Source of the DNA: Sophora flavescens
Lineage: Eukaryota > Streptophyta > Magnoliopsida > Fabales > Fabaceae
Direction of reading: 5' to 3'
Length of the DNA stretch: 64,000 bases
NCBI GenBank assembly: GCA_030762895.1
Contig: CM061063.1
Coordinates: 74,459,836-74,523,835, forward strand
The position numbers and the translations under genes are program-made. The notes below the pieces were generated by a model that was not told the origin of the DNA, ran no database searches, and was given only the letters and a program-made list of their open reading frames with translations. Below, piece by piece: positions 35,567 to 47,827 of the stretch; the stretch's first letter is position 1; each line of letters opens with the position of its first letter.

Positions 35567-36164
35567 CCTTTAAAGGTTTTTTCGCAGATTTGGATGTTAT
35601 AGTTGTGGGTTTTGTTTTTTGTGATTTGGTAATACATATGAAAATGGTGAATTTGTATTGGCAAATATTATTTGAACACCCGACTTAACACCCGACATCG
35701 TATAAGTATTGCAAATGCATGTTTCTTTTGAAATATTTTATTTCACAATATTTAATTTCACTGAAACAAAGAACGAAAGATATGGTGTTTTAAGATGTTG
35801 ATACATTTTAGGTGTTCAAATAACATCATTCATTCGTATAAGGGGTTTAATGATATTATGTTGGGGAATTGTCTTTGACTTTATGGTTTCCTTTTTTATT
35901 ATGTAACTAAAAGTTGGTGTCCCTCATTGGCTGTTACAATACAAGGGCTTGGGGTTTGTCTGTTTTTGTAAGTCTGTCTCCTTGGTGTATATGGAGATAG
36001 GTGGGATATTTTTGGAATATTTCTTTTTTCTTTTTAAAAGAATTGTGGTGTATAAGAAAAAAATGTGGTATAAAAAACATCCTTCATTTTATGGGTATCA
36101 TTTTTTTTGAATCCATCATCCAAGCCCAAGTAAAAAAAGAAAAGAAAAAAAACAAAACAAAAAA
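35567..36164. other. No gene seen
   Basis: AT-rich intergenic sequence. Confidence 0.4.
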
Positions 36165-37170
36165 GAAAACAAGGGCTTGTTTGATTTCTGTTTTTAAAAA
36201 CTGTTCTTTGTTTTTAAAAACAAAAAAACCTGTTTGATATAATTGTTCTGTAAAAAATTTTAGGATGTTTCGTTTTTCACTTTTTTGTTCCCAGATCAAT
36301 GAAACACGGAGAACAATACTCATTAATGGCAATTATGTAATAAGTAACAAATGTGAGTATGTGAGTACGTGACCCGTAGAGATCTGTCTTCCTCTCCTTC
36401 ATTATTTTTCCTCCATCCTTTTTCAGTTTTTCTTCTTTTTCTTTATGTGCATCCTGCTATGACAAGAATGTGTGCAGTTCCCAACTCCACCCCACCGATA
36501 CCCAAGCTCCACTGTCGTCACTGACCCACCCTCTTCAAGTGGTTCCAATGGTGGTTTCTTGAGCAGATCTTTATGTCGTCGAGATCACCTCCTTCCGTCG
36601 CCACGATGACGAATCAACTCTCCCCTCCGCTCCTCCACTCCTTTTCGCAATAGCGACCACAGAACAGCCGCGTGTCACAATTAGAACCGCACTAGTCACG
36701 CACCCAAGCCACTATGCGACGCCGCCGTGTGTCACAGTGCCTCCGCCACCATCAGAATCGCGCCGGTCAAGCACCCAAGCCACAACAACGTTGCCGCCGT
36801 GCCTCACGAACCAGTCACCGTCCTTCTTTATCGCAGAAATTCGTTCATATCCTCCGTTTTTCACCGAAGTGTAGCATCGCAACAGTAGTGAGCGAATCCA
36901 TGGTGGTCATGGATGAAGAGGAGTTGTTGCACGTAATAATAAAAAAATCATAAAATAAATAAATGAAAAAAAATTATGCATCAAGAAAATTTTCTGTTTA
37001 AAATGATGTTTTCAAACAAGAGTTTTTGTTTTTTAAATTCTAAAACTATTCTAAAAATGATGTTTTCAAACAATTTTTTTTCCTTCTTCTATTCTAAAAA
37101 ATAGTTTTTAAAAATTACTTTTAAAAATAGTTTTCAAAAACAAAAAAAAAAAAAACAAAAACACAATCAT
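36165..37170. mobile_element. Possible non-autonomous element with GC-rich centre
   Basis: The left side (GGGCTTGTTTGATTTCTG, then TTTTTAAAAAC runs) and the right side (TAGTTTTCAAAAAC runs ending near CATGACCCAAG) are loosely inverted. Between them, 36,475-36,905 is GC-rich and gene-like. It contains a duplicated segment of about 70 bp, with CACCCAAGCCAC at about 36,700 and 36,770. Boundaries are uncertain and no target duplication was found. Confidence 0.28.
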
Positions 37171-38587
37171 GACCCAAGTTTCCGGGTATTTTTTTTAAAA
37201 AAAATTAAAAATGGTAATATGGCATCCTGAGACACTGCATCAGTGTCCTCCTGTAGCAGCACTCCAGTGTCCTACTGTCCTGTCGTCTTTCCTAACAGCT
37301 GGCAATGGCATAACCCATTTCTTGTCATTTTCTATTGGATGATGCATAAATTCTGCTAAGTACTCTAATTTCTGATGCACTTCGAATTTCTCTCTATTTT
37401 CCTTTTGTTTCTACCAGCCACCATAGCCTCCATCTTCTTTTCACATCCAAGACTCCAAGCTTCCAGCGATCGCCATCCCTACCCGCCACCGCAGATTATC
37501 CCGCCTCCACCGCGAACCGCCACTGTCGCACGAGCTCTCAACAACTGTGCAGACCGCGCCTCCTCCGTTCTCGCCGCCGTCCCGCTGTGCGCCATACCCG
37601 GCGCGATCCAGCTCCGACCCACTCCCTCGCTCACCAATGGCTGTGTCTCCATCACCGTCCATCCACCGCCGTCTAAGATCCCTCCACCGTGCCACCACCG
37701 CACCATTTTTGAGCACCCCTTCTGGTCTTTCCTTCCTCCCTGTATGTTGGCTTTTCTCATTTTGTGTTATGTTTTTTAATAATGAGTTTTTTTTTTTTAT
37801 TTTGTCTTGTTCTCTTTCAGACTTTTGGTTAGCTGCCAGATTTTGTTGCCATGGGTAGCATATGAGCTCATTACTGGTGGCCCATACGAAAAAAGCAAAA
37901 AAGAAGTGGAATTCTGTTCTGAAATTGGACCTTTCTCTGTTTTGGGTTTGAGTGATAATAATGTAATAGTAGTGTAGTACACCCTTTTCTTAAAACAAAA
38001 AAAAAACTAAAAAACATCCCGTTCCAAAAATCTTTTTTTAAATGAGTCTAAAAAATCTAAAATAGAAATAAAGCAAAAATAAAATGTCATTTTAAAAAGA
38101 TTTTCAGTTCTTTGTTTAAAATCAAGTTGTCTACACTATTTTTGTCTAGAGTTTTTTTTTAGTGCACAAGTTGTCTACATTATTTTTGTCATGATGAGTT
38201 TGGTGGATTTGGCCGTCCCTTTCCTTTTGAGTAATGATATTTGGATACAAATATGATGCCCCACTTATTTATTATTTCATGTACACTCATCATAAGTTTT
38301 ACGATGTCTGTACAAGGGATTCAAAGTATGTGTCCAAATATCTTTACTCTTCATTTTTCATGTTGGTTTAAGGTTTTTGATGGTATGGTTGATTATGTTT
38401 TTTGATAGATGTGCAAGCATCACTTGACAGCTTGAGTGACTTTTCTGTTTATCCAATGATCCCCTTCCCCATTTTCATTCATGCCTGAAGAGACCATACC
38501 TTCTTCGTATGGCAGTTTGAGAGTGGGAGCTCAGCATTGCCACTGCAATCTTCTGCCTTCATACCCTGTTGTTGCTGATGTTCATCT
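37171..38587. other. Unassigned, with a second GC-rich island
   Basis: Positions 37,420-37,740 are GC-rich with Pro/Ser-type codons. The frame from 37,375 has a hydrophobic start (FLSIFLLFLPATIASIFF) that would look like a signal peptide, then a Pro-rich part with no known domain. The opposite strand is also open. I do not call a gene. Confidence 0.3.
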
Positions 38588-38722
38588 TCCACTTGATGGG
38601 GTCTAGGGAGGGTAGATGTGTGCAGCCTTACCCCCACAAGTGGAGAGGCTGTTTCCAATATTTGACCCCATGACCTCTAGGTAACAAGGTAACAACCTTA
38701 CCGTTGCATTAAGGCTCATCCT
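38588..38722 (-). mobile_element. Au-like SINE (copy 2, truncated)
   Basis: This matches the SINE at 27,433-27,572, including the A-box region (near 38,712-38,700) and the tract GGTCTAGGGAGGGTAGATG. It lies at the left edge of the DNA duplicated from the Nudix gene. Confidence 0.7.
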
Positions 38723-39632
38723 CTTGAATAATAAAGGAACACTAAGTGAATTACATTGTTTCTGATACTTTAGTTCTTTGCTGGAGTTGACTTATGTGGG
38801 TGATTAAGAAATGTGAGAATCTAGAAGTTTATGTTTGCAAAGTGTTGGTAAAATGTATCATGTCTTATGTAACGTATTGGATCTTGGTTTGAACTGTTTT
38901 GAAGGGTGAATTTTGTAACATGATACCATTTTAGTTGAAATGGAGACTTGAGTTTAGTGTTATTATTACATGCTTGATGGATATGCAGATGATATAGTCA
39001 ATTTCACAGCCTAACTTCCCAAAAAGGTAAAGAACTTCTTGAATCCAAGTGGCCAGTGTTTGGTCAAATTTTTATGCACATCATTAATTGTTTGTTAAAT
39101 TAAGTTAAATTAATTTTTGTTTTGGATGAGAAGGTAAAATCACCGAGATTCTGTTCTCAATACCACCATTATGGGTGACAAATTGATTTGCTTACATCCC
39201 CCAATTTAAACAATACAACAAATTATGTACCATCTATTGCACTAAAAGACTAGCTTTCAGGCCCTTACATAAATCAGACCTTATTGTAAATTTGTCTTAA
39301 ATAGCATTATTGAATTTCATTTGATGCTGTGAAAGATTTTATTGCCTCGCAATATATTGACGTTTAAAATAATTGCTGATACTTTGCTGTTTAGTTTTGT
39401 AACTTAATGTGGTTGAGAATTTGAGATCAGTCGTGAATTCTTTTTTGAATGTGTGTCGCCTGTGGAGATGTTATTTTCTGATTACTTTGATGTTTTTCCA
39501 TTAAAGGGAGGTTGGGAGAATGATAAAACTGTCGAGGAGGCAGCTGCAAGAGAAGCTGTTGAAGAAGCAGGAGTTCGAGGAGACCTAAGGGTGAAAAACT
39601 TCTCCACTTATATTAAACTATGTTTTGTTTTG
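38588..39632 (+). pseudogene. Partial duplicate of the Nudix hydrolase gene
   Basis: This copies about 27,433-28,450: the end of intron 2 from the SINE onward, the Nudix-box exon (here 39,507-39,590) and the start of intron 3. The exon is open and keeps its AG and GT splice sites. The first Glu of the Nudix box (residue 69 in the parent) is Lys, giving GGWENDK, and the last codon is Arg instead of Met. Exons 1, 2 and 4 are absent. Single-base differences are scattered throughout and a few indels are present. It could only act as a stray exon. Confidence 0.88.
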
Positions 39633-39738
39633 ACCTTCTGTAATATTCTATGTTGCTACTAGTCGTAAGAGTTGCATGGCTTTATCGTATAACTTTGCTA
39701 TATTGGACCCTATGCAAGAGTAAATTAGTTTTTAAAGT

Positions 39739-42736
39739 AAACCCCTTTTCAAATTATTTTCAAATTAAAATATTTTCTAAAAATTTAAAATCTATTAAAT
39801 AACAATGCTTTTATTAAGAACCACATGATTTTGAATTCCTCCAGGATACGTAGAAGCAGAATCTAAGTTCTATCAAACCAAAATTAAGATTTTCCTCATT
39901 TATTATCTTCTTTTTCCTTTTTTTTAAAGGGGTGAAATAATATTTTCAAATGTTATTTTAAAACTTACACGACTAATGTCTCAATCGTGACCGTCATAGT
40001 ATCCTCACTTTCTCAAAGAGGCAAAGAAACCTTGTAGTTATGCAATAGGGGCATTGATTTCCGCAAACTTGCAAGTTCTAAGTTATGCTTGACAGAATGA
40101 TCACTTAAGGACTCTTGGAGGTCTTCAAAGGTAGCAAACTTGATAAAGCACTCCTAGAGAAGTTGAAGATATTATCGCTGTCTATCAATATAGTTCTTGT
40201 TGATGCAGAGGAGAAACAAATTAGTGGTCCATTTGTGAAAAATCGGGTTGATAAGTTTAGAGAAATTGTGTATGATGCGGATGATGTTTTGGATTCGGTT
40301 GCTCCTAAAGCTATGCAATGTAAGATGGATTATGGATCACACCTACCCATACCTTAAGTAACAGACTGTGTTAATTTCCTCAACTTTTTTAGTGAAAGAA
40401 TGAAGCATAAACTAGAGAGAATCAGTTGGAGATTGAATTCAATAGTTAAGCTTAAATATCGGCTTGATCTTAAAGAAGGTGGAGGTGGGAAACCCTTTTT
40501 TGTATCTCTGCCTACGTTTTGTTTCATAAAATTAAAGTATATTATAGGTATGATGACAAAGATTACGTTACTGATTTGTTGATATCATTAAGTGAGGAAA
40601 AGAGGGAACACGCATCTATGATTGCTATTAGCGTGAGGAGAAAGACAATATTATTTAGGTTGTGTACAATGATTTCAAGGTAAAGAGTTATTTTGACGTT
40701 TAATCTTGGTTTTACATATACAAGGGTTCCAGTGTGTTTGAAGTAACCAAAAAAATTTATGACTCATTGACATGTTCCGATAACAAGATAAGAGATGTGG
40801 ACATGCTTCAAATGAAAGTAGAGTTGAGTTGAACGAGATAAGATATCTTCTAGTTTTAAATGATTCTTATGAGAGTTTCATTGTTTGGGACCTCCTGAAG
40901 AGACCCTTAGTGAATGACCTCCTTGGATGTTTTATCATAGTTACTACCCACACTTGAAGTGTTGACTTGACCATGCATGTTGTTGAGGCTTACTTGCTTT
41001 CACATCTAACAGACGAGGATTGTTGGAAGTTATTTGCTCACCATGCATTCAGAATCAGACATCTCGAATCAAGTTCCATCTTGAAGGCAATTGGTGAGAA
41101 ATTTGTGAGGAAATGCAAAGCTCATCCTTTAGCAGCTAAAACACTTTTGGGTCTTTTGACTTTCAAAGAAGAAGCAAAGGAATGAAACAAGATATTGGAA
41201 AGTAAGATATCTTCCGGCTAATAAAAGCAACATACTTTCTGCCTTAAGAATGAGCTATCAATATATCCTTTCAAATCTAAAGCGATATTTTCCAAAGGTT
41301 ATGAAATCAGTAAGTGGAACTTGATTTATTTATATGAATGGCTAAGGGCCTTCTACATTCGTCAACAAAGCAGGAAACACTAGAAGAGGTAGGAGAGAAA
41401 TATTTCAACCAGTTATTTTCAAGGTCATTTTTACAATGATCTATTTTGAATAAGTTATCGTTTATCATGTATGACCTTAAGAGTGACTTAACACATCACA
41501 TCGAAGGTGAATTCTTTCACAAGTTAGAGTACAATGATCCACATCAAGTTCTAGAGAAGGAATATCATTTATCATTCTTACTGTACATGCTTGATGAGCC
41601 TAATAAATTTGAAGCCTACTATGATTTATCGCAATTGATATTCTTCCTATCATTTAAATTGTCAAACTCCGGACTATCCAGTTAAATACTTGATGCACTT
41701 CTCGAGTTTCTTCTAAGAAAAAAATGATATGGCTAAGAGTGAACTTTTTATCTATTTAGCCAATTACTATCTTGCCTAATTCAATTGAAGATTTGAAGCA
41801 TATAAGGTACCTGAATCTTTCTCACATCCGATTAAAATGACTACCATATTTTTTGGTGTGTTTGTATAACTTAAAAACGTTATTGCTGTCAAGTTGTCGC
41901 CTTGTTACTAAGATGCCTATAAATCTACAAAATCTGACTAATTTGTGCCATCATTATCTTATTAGAACCAACCTATCAAAGATGCCACCAGAGTTTAGCA
42001 GATTGAAAAACCTTCAATTCTTGATTACTTTTTGTGGTTAGAAACAATGAATTGAGGATTAGTGAGTTGGGGGTGCTTTTGCAGCTACATGATTACTTTC
42101 TATTATGAGTTTGCATAATATTGTTAATCTAACATATGCATTTGAGGCCAAGTTGAAGCAAAAGAAATTTGTTGGTAAATTGGAACTCAATGGGAAGATG
42201 GTAGCCGTGATTTATAGAGTGGAAGAATTGTTCTAGATAATTTATAGTTATACCAAAATTTGGAAAGGCTAAAATTGAAAACTATGGTAATAGGGTGTTC
42301 TCATATTGGTTAGGGAGCTCTTCTTTCTCTAATATGATTTATGTGCATCTCATTTGCTGTAGAAATTGCTCATCACTGTCACAATTTGGGAAATTGTCCA
42401 ACCTAAAGAGGATCCACATAGCAAATATGAACAATCTACAATGTGTAGGTCCTGAATTCTTCGGTAATTATACTAAGCCATCAGATCCCTTTGAATATCG
42501 ACAATTGAGGGCATGTTGAAGGGTTTCACATACTTGGATGCCCCAGACTTACAGGATTCCTACCTAGGGTTTCAATGTTGGAAGAACTATAGTTAATGGA
42601 CTGCAATGCTTTGGTGTCTACCCAAGTACGTGATACAAAGCAATGTTTGTCTAAGCAAGTTGGTCATACGCAATTCTCCATCTTTGTTATCCTTTCTTAT
42701 AGAGGACATATCGTTGACACTGAAGTCACTACACAT
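39739..42736 (+). repeat. Left arm of the NBS-LRR inverted repeat
   Basis: This arm pairs in inverted orientation with about 42,768-45,957. The inner end AGTCACTACACAT (42,724-42,736) meets ATGTGTAGTGACT (42,768-42,780) across a 31-bp spacer. The outer end is marked by AACCCCTTTTC near 39,740 against GAAGGGGTTTT near 45,950, and GATACGTAGAAGCAGAATCT against its counterpart near 45,836-45,855. Samples from the middle show roughly 80-85 percent identity. Confidence 0.8.
40088..42736 (+). pseudogene. CC-NBS-LRR disease-resistance pseudogene (copy 1)
   Basis: Pieces of a CNL receptor of the RPP13-like-1 type appear in order. An Rx-type coiled-coil domain spans 40,115-40,357 (VDAEEKQISGPFVKN, VYDADDVLDSVAPKAMQCKM). 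A linker follows at 40,400-40,500. The NB-ARC domain has decayed: a small deletion near 40,630-40,660 destroys the P-loop. VTKKIYDSLTCSDNKIRD is at about 40,740 and AHPLAAKTLLGLLTF (the GLPL motif) at about 41,131-41,160. The MHD motif has become MYDLKSDLTHHI near 41,466. LRRs run from about 41,770 (CLYNLKTLLLSS, LQNLTNLCHHYL). There are many stops and frameshifts. Intact family members are intracellular immune sensors. Confidence 0.85.
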
Positions 42737-42767
42737 GTATCAAGGATCCAAGTTGTTGCACTCACAA
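42737..42767. other. Spacer at the centre of the inverted repeat
   Basis: 31 bp containing GGATCC. It would be the loop of a hairpin transcript. Confidence 0.7.
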
Positions 42768-45480
42768 ATGTGTAGTGACTTCAATGTCAAGGATATGTCC
42801 TTTATAGTAAAGGATACCAAAGATGGACATGTGTGTTTGACCAACTTGCTTAGACAACCATTGCCTTGTATCATGTCCTCAAGTAGAGACACTAAAGCAT
42901 TGTAGCCCATTAACTCTAGTTCCTTCAAAATTGGAATTTCTAGGTAAGAAGTAGGTTTGCGGCATCTAAGTATGTGAAACTCTTGAAGGGAAGGGAACTC
43001 TTTGTGTTCAGCTAGTCACCGCTCTTCCCAGTTCAATATGTTTACAAATGTCAAAATTTCAAGGGAACTAAATGGCTTTGTAAGATTACCAAAGAATTCA
43101 GGACCTACACATTGTAGACTAAACATATTTGCTATGTGGCGCATCCTTAGGTTGGGAAACTGCTTAAATGGTGGTAGGCAAGCAATTTTTGCAGCAAACG
43201 AGATTCATAGTGACCATATTTGAGAAATAAGAGCTCCCTTACCAATCTAGGAACATCCTACCACCATAGTTTTCAATTTTGAGCCTTTTCAAATTTTAAT
43301 GTGACTATAGATTATCAAAAACAATTCTTTCCCTCAGAAAATTATGGATACAATCTTCCTTTTTGAGTTCCAAGTCATCAAGAAATTCCTTTTGCTTCAA
43401 ATTGGCCTTAGGCGCATCTGTTAGATGAAATAACATTTTGCAAGCTCACAATAGAAAGTTCACCATGTAGCTGCAAAAGCCCCCTAACTCACTAATCGTT
43501 GATCCATTATTTCTACTCATAACAAAAGTAGTTAAGAATTGGAGGTTTCGCATTCTGTTAAACACTGGTGGCATCTCTAATATGTTGGTTCCAAAAAGAT
43601 CAGGATGACGCAAATTAGTCAGATTTTGTAGATTTTTAGCCAACTTAGTGAGAATGCCATTACTTGACAACAATAATATTTTTAAGTTATACAAACACCC
43701 CACAGAATATGGTAATTGCTTTAGTCCAGTGTGAGAAAGGTTCATGTACCTTAGATGCTACAAGTCTCCAATTGAATTAGGCAAGATGGTAATTGGATAA
43801 TTAGATAAAGAGAGCACTCTCAAGCATATCATTTTTCTTAGCAGAAAATCGAAATGTGTTTTGGGTATTGAAGTGGATCGCCTAGAGTTTGACAATCTAA
43901 ATGGTACGAAGGTTCTCAATTGTGAGAGAGCATAGAAGGCTTCAAATTTCTTAAGCTCATCAAGCGTGTGTCTAATAAGAATTATAAATGGTGTGCCTTC
44001 TCTAGGGCTTGATGTGGATTATTGTACTCTAACTTGTGTAAGAATTCACCCCAATGTGTTGTGCTAAGTCCCTGATCAGGTCATGCATGATAAATGATAT
44101 CTCATTCGACATTGATCGTTGTAAAAATGACCTTTGACAATAACTCATTGAAATATTCCTCTCGTAACTCTTCCATTTTCTCCTCATTTTTTGACGAGGG
44201 TAGAAGACCCTCAGCCATCCATAAATGGATCAAGTTCCACTTACTGATTTCGTACCTTTTGGGAAGTATGGAACAATAAGCAAAACATCTCTTTAGATTT
44301 GAAGGGAGATGTTGATAGCTCAATCTTAAGGCAGGAAGTATGTTGCTTTTATTAGCTGGAAGGCCCCACATCTTACTTTGCAATATCTTGTTCCATTCCT
44401 TTGCTTCTTCTTTAAAAGTCAAGAGACTACCAAGTGTTTTAGCTACTAAAGGATGATCTTTGCATTTCCTCATTATTTTCTCACCAATTCCCTTCAAGAT
44501 GGGACATGATTCGGGATCTTTGACTCTGAATGAATGGTGAGCAAGTAACTTCCATCAATCCTCATTTGATAGATGAGAAAGCAAGTAAGTCTAAGCAGTA
44601 TGCATGATTAATGCAATACTTTGATTGCGGATGGTAACTATGATAAAACTTCCAGAAAGCTCTCTCAAAGGGTATCTTCAGGAGGTCTCGGACAATAAAA
44701 CTCCCAGTCCAATAATCATCTAAAACTAGTTCTTTCGTTCAACTCAGGCTCTAGTTTCATCTGAAGCATGTTCAAATCTCTTATCCTATCATTGGAACAT
44801 GACAATGATTTATAATTTTCGTTTGTTTCTTCAAACACCTAGGAATCCTAACATGTAAACCCATGATCTAACTTCAAAATGATTGTTCACCTTCAAATCA
44901 TTGTACACAATCTGAGAAAGGTTGTCTTCCTAGTACCAACAAAGCAATGATAGACACATGTTGCCTCTTTTCCTCGTTTAATGATAACAAAAATCTATAA
45001 TGTAATCTTTGTCACAATACCTACCATATACTTCAAGTTCATATATGAAACAAGTCATAGGAAGAGATAAAGAGGAGAGTTTTCCACCTCCACCTTCTTT
45101 AAGAGTAAGACCAAGCAAATATTTACGCTCAGCTATTGAACTCAATCTCCCACTTATTCCCATCTAATTTATGTTTTATTCTTTTACTAAAAAATTTGTG
45201 GGAAGAATGGTAGGCACGCACTTGAAGTATGGTTGGGTGTGATCCATAATTCACCTTACATTGCATAGGTTTAGTAGCAATCTGATCCAAAACATCATAT
45301 GCATCATATACAGCTTCTCTGAGCTTATCGTCCCAACTTTTTACAAATGGACCACTAATTTATTTCTCATTTACATCAAGAAGAACTGCATTCATGAGCA
45401 TCAACAATTTCTCCAAGAGTGCTTCACCAAGTTTGTTTCCTTTGAAGAACTTTAGAAGCCCTAGAATGGCCATTCTTCTA
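42768..45480 (-). pseudogene. CC-NBS-LRR disease-resistance pseudogene (copy 2)
   Basis: The minus-strand copy starts at about 45,475 (MAILGLLKFFKGNKLGEALL). An in-frame stop near 45,362 follows, where copy 1 has Gln. Rx-type coiled-coil sequence (KLREAVYDAYDVLDQIATK) comes next. The P-loop is lost by a deletion near 44,920, different from that in copy 1. The best part is 44,497-44,102: DHPLVAKTLGSLLTF (GLPL) and RCFAYCSILPKRYEISKWNL (RNBS-D), then WMAEGLL. MHDLIRDLAQHIG near 44,075 keeps the MHD motif but in another frame. LRRs follow at 43,745-43,446 (CLYNLKILLLSSNG) and at 42,928-42,770. It is nonfunctional as a receptor. Confidence 0.85.
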
Positions 45481-45957
45481 AGCATAACTTGTAAGGTTGT
45501 GGATAGTATCGTGACCTTGATCATGAAAGGAGAAGGCGAAAAAGGAAAAGAAAATGGAGTCGTCCTCAATTTTATTAAAATAAGAAAAATTGGAAAACGT
45601 ATGAAACAGAAAACAGTTTTTGAAACCATATCAGAATTTAGGAATCAATTGTTAACAAGGAAGGATGGAAACTGCATTCCATAGCAGCCCTGATACACCG
45701 TCCTAAGACGGTTACCTTAAGTTAATTGAGCAAATTTTAAACAACCTTTAAAATATTAATTTTAACCCATTTAAATATAATTTAAAAAGTAATTAAATTA
45801 GGAAAAAAACTTAATTTTGGCTTGACAGAACGTAGATTCTGCTCCTACGTATCTCCGGGTGCCATGAGGAATTCAATGCCACATAATCCGTTAAAAAACA
45901 TCGGATTTGATTGATTATTTAAATAAATAAAAAATTGAAAAGGTATTGAGAAGGGGT
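42768..45957 (-). repeat. Right arm of the NBS-LRR inverted repeat
   Basis: Partner of 39,739-42,736. It includes about 430 bp beyond the coding start, so the repeat covers promoter-side DNA as well as the gene. The outer limit is approximate. Confidence 0.8.
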
Positions 45958-46284
45958 TTTGAATTTTTTTTTTAAAAAAAACTCTTCGCAAGCGGTTCAA
46001 GATACCAGTGTTTTACGATAAATCCTTACAATTCTTATGACACCTGAAGATGAGAAAATCATACATTAATGTGTTGTTTGAATTGAAAAAGCATGCATCG
46101 TTGGAATATACTATTGAAGAAGCATGCATTGTTGGAAATGAAATAGATGAAATAGATGTCCTCCAATATTAGAAGTTGAATAAGCATTGATACCCTCAAC
46201 TTGCAATTATGGGTTGTGACATTCTAAGCATTCCAATCACAACGGTGGCTTCACATCTTCATTTAGCATTGGAGGTCGTATCTT
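45958..46284. other. No gene seen
   Basis: AT-rich sequence between the inverted repeat and the next MITE. Confidence 0.4.
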
Positions 46285-46292
46285 GCACAAAT

Positions 46293-46383
46293 CAGTGTTA
46301 TCGATGGCGGATGGCGGCCGGCCAAAAATCGGTCATACATTATAGCGGATGGCGATGCAGCCATATGGCGGATGTCATGGCGG

Positions 46384-46430
<47 letters not shown>

Positions 46431-47095
46431 ACAAAAATTGTATAAATAAATATAAAATCCAAAACACTAACAACATATGTCAAGAACCATAAACTAAATT
46501 GATAGAAAATATCATATAAGTCTCATAATACCTATCATAGACTACCAAGTACTAACAAGGTTGATAAAATAACAAGGTTCAAGACTACTAACAAGACGGA
46601 AGAAGCTGGAGAGGGCTTGTGAAGCTTCAGAAGAAGCTGGTTCGCCTACCATTTTCAAAAATGACTGAAAATAGGAGAAAAGAAGAAGCTGGTCGCCGGA
46701 GGTCGGTGGTCGTCTGACGGTGGTCGCCCGACAGCGGGTGTCGCCGGAGGGGGGTGGTTAGAGAAGAAAGTGTGAAATGGGAGGAAGAGAATGGGTTCTT
46801 CTGCTCTAAGGTTTTTTGTTTGGGATAAAACGAAGGGATGTAAGTCTGATTTAGTGAAATTAGGGTTTTTACCCATTTTGGGCTGGGTCGTGTCGCACAA
46901 CCCAGAAAGATGGGTCAACTTTTTCTCAAAATAACACCCAAAAACCCACCATTTCCGTCATGGCAGGCGATTCCGCCAGCCGCCATGGACCGCCACGTGA
47001 AACCCGCCATACCACCGCCTCCGAATGGCGGTTCCTTCAAATCCCACCACTGCTTTCTGCCATGGCACCACCATGGCCGCTATTTGACAACACTG
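46293..47095. mobile_element. hAT-like MITE with CAGTGTT ends
   Basis: The left end is CAGTGTTATCGATGGCGG. The right end, inverted, is CAGTGTTGTCAAATAGCGG. GCACAAAT (46,285-46,292) and GCATAAAT (47,096-47,103) flank it, an 8-bp target duplication with one mismatch. The subterminal DNA is rich in GGCGGATGGCGG and its complement. No transposase is present. A (TA)n tract lies inside. Confidence 0.7.
46388..46426. repeat. (AT)n microsatellite
   Basis: About 19 AT units inside the MITE. Confidence 0.9.
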
Positions 47096-47103
47096 GCATA
47101 AAT

Positions 47104-47827
47104 ATATAAATTGCTTGCTCCCTAAAACTGTACAAGCTCTCACCTATATATACTCGTATCTTGCACAAATAAGTCCGTACTCCTATTTTTTACTTGCAAT
47201 TTGCACTCAATTTTAGTCATCAACTTCTTCTGGATTATGATTTACAGATGTGCAAGAAGTGGAGGAGATATAGTTGTTTACGGAACAAACTAATCAAGGA
47301 AACCCAACATCAAGGAATGATTAATTTTATTAATATTTATTAATATTAGATTGGATGGAAACCCTGCAAATAATTTTATTGTATTTATTAATGTTTGTTG
47401 AATTGTTTGTTAATTTAGATTGGATGGAAATGACTTGTTATTGGTGATGACTTGTTTACAAACCCAAGATCAATGTCTGTGACATTGATAGTATGGTGAA
47501 TTGATGACTTGTTTTGCAGCGTATATAGCCTCTATGAATTGGTGTTAATTGCATATAGTATGTATGATGTATTTCACTAGGAGTAATATCAAATTCTATT
47601 CTGTGTTATGTCTCTATGGTTCAATTGAATCAGTTTTGTCCTTGAAGCCATCATGACATGTTTCAGGCTGAGCAATGAGCATATCCTCAGCAGGTTTGTG
47701 CAAACTTCTATTATTTCCTCTACGGGAACACTTCCTCTTTTTTGTTTGAATGCATGAAGCTATTATTAAGAACTGGTAGCTATAAGAGTGGGTTAACAAC
47801 TTAATTGTATGATGGAATTATTTGCAG
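47104..47827. other. No gene seen
   Basis: Intergenic. TCGTATCTTGCACAAAT at 47,154-47,170 repeats the 17 bp at 46,276-46,292 that precede the MITE. Confidence 0.4.

Noticed and set aside
37375..37779. 134-codon frame with a signal-peptide-like start
   Set aside because: The downstream part is Pro-rich low complexity, the opposite strand is equally open, and no domain or exon structure supports it.
46655..46918. Minus-strand frame of 87 codons
   Set aside because: It lies wholly inside a MITE and reads Pro/His-rich low-complexity sequence.
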